A stretch of 32,617 nucleotides of DNA from Thermoleophilia bacterium (GTDB lineage Bacteria > Actinomycetota > Thermoleophilia > Solirubrobacterales > 70-9): NCBI GenBank assembly GCA_016650125.1, contig JAENWT010000026.1, positions 1 through 32,617 on the forward strand, given 5' to 3'. The notes below the pieces were generated by a model that worked only from the letters and a program-made list of their open reading frames with translations, had not been told where the DNA came from and did no database searches. Every line of letters starts with the position of its first letter. Position 1 is the first letter of the stretch. Below are positions 29,695 through 32,617 of this stretch, in pieces. The translations under genes and the position numbers were made by a program.

Positions 29695-30060
29695 TCAGTG
29701 GACTTTTTTCAGCTTTTCGCGCTGCTCGTGGGATTCGAACACCCTCGTAATCAACTTGGCGACGTTCGAATCACCCTCGAAACGGATATGTCCCGTTTCC
29801 GCAGCACGGCGATAAGAAGCAACGGTGCTCTTCTCATCGGCCAGCTGGTTGAACTGCTGCCGGTCGATCTCGACCCGGCATCGCTCATCCTCTCCCCGTC
29901 CCTTGCTCACCTTCGGCCCGGGTACCTCAACCCGGTAGGTCTGCATGTCTCCTCTGGCTCGCAGATCGAGTCCGAAGATCAACTTCAGCTTTTTAAGTGC
30001 CGGCAGCTCCTCCTGGAGGTGGGTGACGGCGGTCTCAATCATCTGCGCTGTGGATGCCAT
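29695..30060 (-). CDS. Small protein, possibly SCP2-like
   Basis: A 121-residue protein located between the maoC and acyl-CoA dehydrogenase genes on the same strand. The C-terminal half (CRVEIDRQQFNQLAD, AAETGHIRFEGDSNVAKLI) has the rhythm of sterol-carrier-protein-2-like domains, in which a helix follows 'G-x-l-x-x-x-G-D'. The N-terminal half has a helix with LQEELPALKKLKLIFGLDL. This is a weak fold-level guess, and no ligand can be named. The position suggests a role beside the acyl-CoA enzymes. Confidence 0.55.
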   Translation of the reverse strand: MASTAQMIETAVTHLQEELPALKKLKLIFGLDLRARGDMQTYRVEVPGPKVSKGRGEDERCRVEIDRQQFNQLADEKSTVASYRRAAETGHIRFEGDSNVAKLITRVFESHEQREKLKKVH

Positions 30061-30121
30061 GAAGTGAGTGTCTCAGGAAAACGGACCCGGAATCAACCCC
30101 GGATCCGTGGTCCAAGTCAGA

Positions 30122-31330
30122 TCAGATCTTGTTGCGCTCGAGCAGCTTCTTGCCGATGACCATGCGCTGGATCTCCGAGGTGCCTTCGCCGATCAGCAGT
30201 AGCGGGGCGTCGCGGTAGAGGCGCTCGATCTCGTATTCCTTCGAGTAGCCGTAACCACCGTGGATCCGGAAGCAGTCTTCGACGACTTCCTTGCCGGTCT
30301 CGGATGCGATCAGCTTGGCCATGCCGGCCTCGAGGTCGGAGCGGATTCCCGCGTCCTTCATCTTGGCGGCCTTGCGGGTGACGAGTCGGGCAGCTTCGAG
30401 CTTGGTGGCCATATCGGCCAGCTTGAACTGAATCGCCTGGTGCTGGGCGATCGGCTTGCCGAAGGTCTTTCGCTCCTGGCTGTACTTGAGGGCGAGTTCG
30501 AGAGCGCGCTGGGCGATCCCGACGCCACGGGCGGCGACGTTGACGCGGCCGACTTCGAGCGCGTCCATCATCTGGCCGAAGCCCTTGTTCAGGCCGGCTT
30601 CTTCGCCACCGAGGATGTTCTCGGCCGGGCACTTGTAACCGTCGTAGACCAGCTCGGTCGACTCGACGCCCTTGTAGCCCATCTTCTTGATCTTCGGGGG
30701 AACGACCAGACCGGCGTACTCACCGGTGTTCTCGCCGACCCACGGCTCCTTCTCGGTGATGAAGCAGGTCATGCCCTTGTAGGGCGGGCTGGCGTCGCTG
30801 TCGGTCTTGACGAGCAGGAAGACGAGGCTGGAACCGAGACCGTTCGTGACCCACATCTTCTGGCCGTTGATCTCGTACTTGCCGTCGTCGCCCTTCTTGG
30901 CGGTCGTCTTGATGCCCTGGACGTCAGAGCCGACTTCCGGCTCGGACAGCGAGAAAGCGGCGCGCATTTCGCCCGTCGCCATCTTCGGCAGGTACTTCTG
31001 CTTCTGCTCGTCGTTGCCGAACTTGTCCAGCAGGTAGGCGCCGATGAAGTGGGTGTTGACCACGCCGGAAATCGAGATCCAGCCGCGGGAAAGCTCTTCG
31101 ACGATCAGCTCGTACGTAGAGAGATCGAGGCCCATTCCACCGTACTCCTCGGGGATCATGGCGCCGAAGAGACCGAGTTCCTTCATCTGCTCGACGATGT
31201 CCTCCGGGAACTCGTCGTTGGCATCGAAATGCTCGGCGTTCGGGATGATCTGCTCGTCGACGAACTGGTGGACCATCTCGATGATGGCCTTCTGGTCGTC
31301 GGTGATCTCCTGGTAGCTGTTCTCGGACAT
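30122..31330 (-). CDS. mcd: Acyl-CoA dehydrogenase, probable methylsuccinyl-CoA dehydrogenase
   Basis: A 402-residue flavoprotein with the full acyl-CoA dehydrogenase fold. The helical N-terminal domain is followed by the FAD/substrate block AAFSLSEPEVGSD (124-135), KMWVTNG, the RKTFGKPIAQHQAIQFKLADM region, RIHGGYGYSKEYEIERLYRDA and GEGTSEIQR, with Glu382 at the usual catalytic-base position. The ATG at 31330 is preceded by GAGGAG; upstream in-frame TTG codons have no support. Context points to (2S)-methylsuccinyl-CoA to mesaconyl-CoA in the ethylmalonyl-CoA pathway. Sequence alone would also allow another short-chain acyl-CoA. Confidence 0.8.
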   Translation of the reverse strand: MSENSYQEITDDQKAIIEMVHQFVDEQIIPNAEHFDANDEFPEDIVEQMKELGLFGAMIPEEYGGMGLDLSTYELIVEELSRGWISISGVVNTHFIGAYLLDKFGNDEQKQKYLPKMATGEMRAAFSLSEPEVGSDVQGIKTTAKKGDDGKYEINGQKMWVTNGLGSSLVFLLVKTDSDASPPYKGMTCFITEKEPWVGENTGEYAGLVVPPKIKKMGYKGVESTELVYDGYKCPAENILGGEEAGLNKGFGQMMDALEVGRVNVAARGVGIAQRALELALKYSQERKTFGKPIAQHQAIQFKLADMATKLEAARLVTRKAAKMKDAGIRSDLEAGMAKLIASETGKEVVEDCFRIHGGYGYSKEYEIERLYRDAPLLLIGEGTSEIQRMVIGKKLLERNKI

Positions 31331-31556
31331 GGCTCCTCTTCGGTTCGGTGGGCGCTGCTGAGTAGAAGCCCGCTGTGGCGCGAAAAGCAGCGCACGAGGG
31401 ACGGGCAAAAGGGACTACTAAGGATACCGGGGAGGCAGTTTCGGGGAGCGCCGGATCGGGCATCGGCTTATGTCCCGTTCCATATACGCTTTCGGATGGT
31501 GCCAGAACCCTCTTTCCGCGCCCCAGACGAGTTTCGAAACGACCACAAGGAGCCCC

Positions 31557-32606
31557 TTGCGCAACCCCCGTAACTTCTTCAAGCCCATGGCGATCGGCGC
31601 GCCCGATCCGATCACCGAAGTGCCGTTTGGTCCCTCCCGGATGATCCACTTCTTCGACGCCTCGAATCCGAAGATGGCGGCCAAGGTTCCGGACATGGCC
31701 AAGCAGGCCGACATCCTCCTCGGCAACCTCGAAGACGCCGTCCCGGTCGACAACAAGATCGCCGCCCGTGAAGGCCTGATCAAGGTCGCCAAAGAGGCCG
31801 ACCTCGGCGAGACCCAGCTCTGGACCCGCATCAACTCGCTCGAAAGCCCGTGGGTACTCGACGACATCACCGAGCTGGTCACCCAAGTTGGTGACAAGAT
31901 CGACGTGATCATGGTCCCGAAGGTCGAAGGCCCGTGGGACATCCACTACATCGACCAGCTTCTGGCCCAGCTCGAAGCCAAGGCCGGCGTCAGTCGTCCG
32001 ATCCTGGTCCACGCCATCCTCGAGACCGCCCAGGGTGTGACCAACCTCGAAGAAATCGCCGCGGCCAGCCCGCGCATGCAGGGCATGAGCTTCGGCCCGG
32101 CAGACCTCGCCGCGTCGCGCCGCATGAAGACCACCCGCGTCGGCGGCGGCCACCCCGGCTACCGCTCGATGGAAGATCCGATTGCTGACGATCCTGAGGC
32201 CGCCCGCGTAACCGCCCAACAGGACCCCTGGCACTACTCGATCGCCCGCATGGTCGATGCCTGCGCTTCGAACGACATCCTGCCGTTCTACGGCCCGTTC
32301 GGCGACATCAAGGACGTCGAGGGGTGCGAGACCCAGTTCCGCTCGGCCTTCCTGCTCGGCTGTGTCGGCGCCTGGTCCCTCCACCCCGTCCAGATCGGCA
32401 TCGCCAAGAAGGTCTTCTCGCCGCCGGCCGACGAGGTGCTCTTCGCCAAGAAGGTCATCGAAGCCATTCCCGACGGCCGCGGTGTCCACATGATCGACGG
32501 CAAGATGCAGGACGACGCCACCTGGAAGCAGTGCAAGGTGATGGTCGAACTGGCCGAGATGCTGGCCGCAAAGGATCCGGAGCTCAAGGAGCAGTACGGC
32601 TTCTAG
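31557..32606 (+). CDS. mcl: CoA-ester lyase (CitE/HpcH type), probable malyl/beta-methylmalyl-CoA lyase
   Basis: A 349-residue TIM-barrel lyase of the HpcH/HpaI-CitE group. NLEDAVP (57-63), WTRIN with Arg91, [28 protein letters not shown] (Glu156) and GPADLAASR (Asp183) supply the Mg and CoA-ester sites. The terminal QDDATWKQ motif is typical of the actinobacterial Mcl-like branch. TTG 31557, 4 nt after AAGGAG, is preferred because family members begin RNxFKPxAIGAP; an ATG at 31470 would add residues unlike the family. It cleaves beta-methylmalyl-CoA to glyoxylate and propionyl-CoA. It diverges from the acyl-CoA dehydrogenase gene across 226 nt. Confidence 0.85.
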   Translation: MRNPRNFFKPMAIGAPDPITEVPFGPSRMIHFFDASNPKMAAKVPDMAKQADILLGNLEDAVPVDNKIAAREGLIKVAKEADLGETQLWTRINSLESPWVLDDITELVTQVGDKIDVIMVPKVEGPWDIHYIDQLLAQLEAKAGVSRPILVHAILETAQGVTNLEEIAAASPRMQGMSFGPADLAASRRMKTTRVGGGHPGYRSMEDPIADDPEAARVTAQQDPWHYSIARMVDACASNDILPFYGPFGDIKDVEGCETQFRSAFLLGCVGAWSLHPVQIGIAKKVFSPPADEVLFAKKVIEAIPDGRGVHMIDGKMQDDATWKQCKVMVELAEMLAAKDPELKEQYGF

Positions 32607-32617
32607 GGCAGTTTGTA

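Overview
The window is high-GC actinobacterial-type DNA. Gene content, gene order and frequent start codons lying 6-8 nt after a TANNNT box suggest a Thermoleophilia / Solirubrobacterales-like bacterium. That placement is inference from content, not from a marker phylogeny.

Layout. (1) 1-780: the 3' end of an IS30-family transposase, then a gene-free stretch of structured repeats: two tandem 76-nt hairpin units, two copies of a 45-nt palindrome, and a ~168-nt structured RNA candidate (R1). (2) 782-4103: an SRPBCC protein, the agmatine-to-putrescine pair aguA-aguB, a secreted small protein and tRNA-Ala(GGC). (3) 4157-17040, all on the minus strand: a growth and cell-wall block read as mreC-mreD-mrdA-rodA-rng-rplU-rpmA-obg-proB-proA-nadD-rsfS, with maf just upstream. 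This is the rod-shape elongation machinery without mreB, followed by RNase E/G, ribosomal proteins, ribosome-assembly factors, proline synthesis and NAD synthesis. (4) 17041-17893: a gene-free island with an IS481-like transposase fossil, several palindromes and a second copy (R2) of the structured RNA ending in a strong hairpin. (5) 17894-22018: aquaporin, two small proteins of unknown function, ygfZ with an acyltransferase, and a lipoprotein. (6) 22013-32606: a locus carrying all the distinctive enzymes of the ethylmalonyl-CoA pathway (ccr, ecm, mch-like maoC, mcd-like acyl-CoA dehydrogenase, mcl-like CoA-ester lyase). It is interleaved with a VKOR/DsbA disulfide-forming pair and small proteins without assigned function.

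How they work together. The ethylmalonyl-CoA genes would convert crotonyl-CoA plus CO2 through ethylmalonyl-, methylsuccinyl-, mesaconyl- and methylmalyl-CoA to glyoxylate and propionyl-CoA, allowing growth on C2 units without isocitrate lyase. The epimerase and the acetoacetyl-CoA branch are not in the window.

Most unusual signals. R1 and R2 share a long imperfect helix kept by compensatory and wobble-preserving changes, and each sits about 50 nt downstream of a member of the same palindrome family. Other points of interest are the 172-bp terminal-inverted-repeat element in front of ccr, the recurrent leaderless-type promoter arrangement, and the histone-H1-like tail on ribosomal protein L21.
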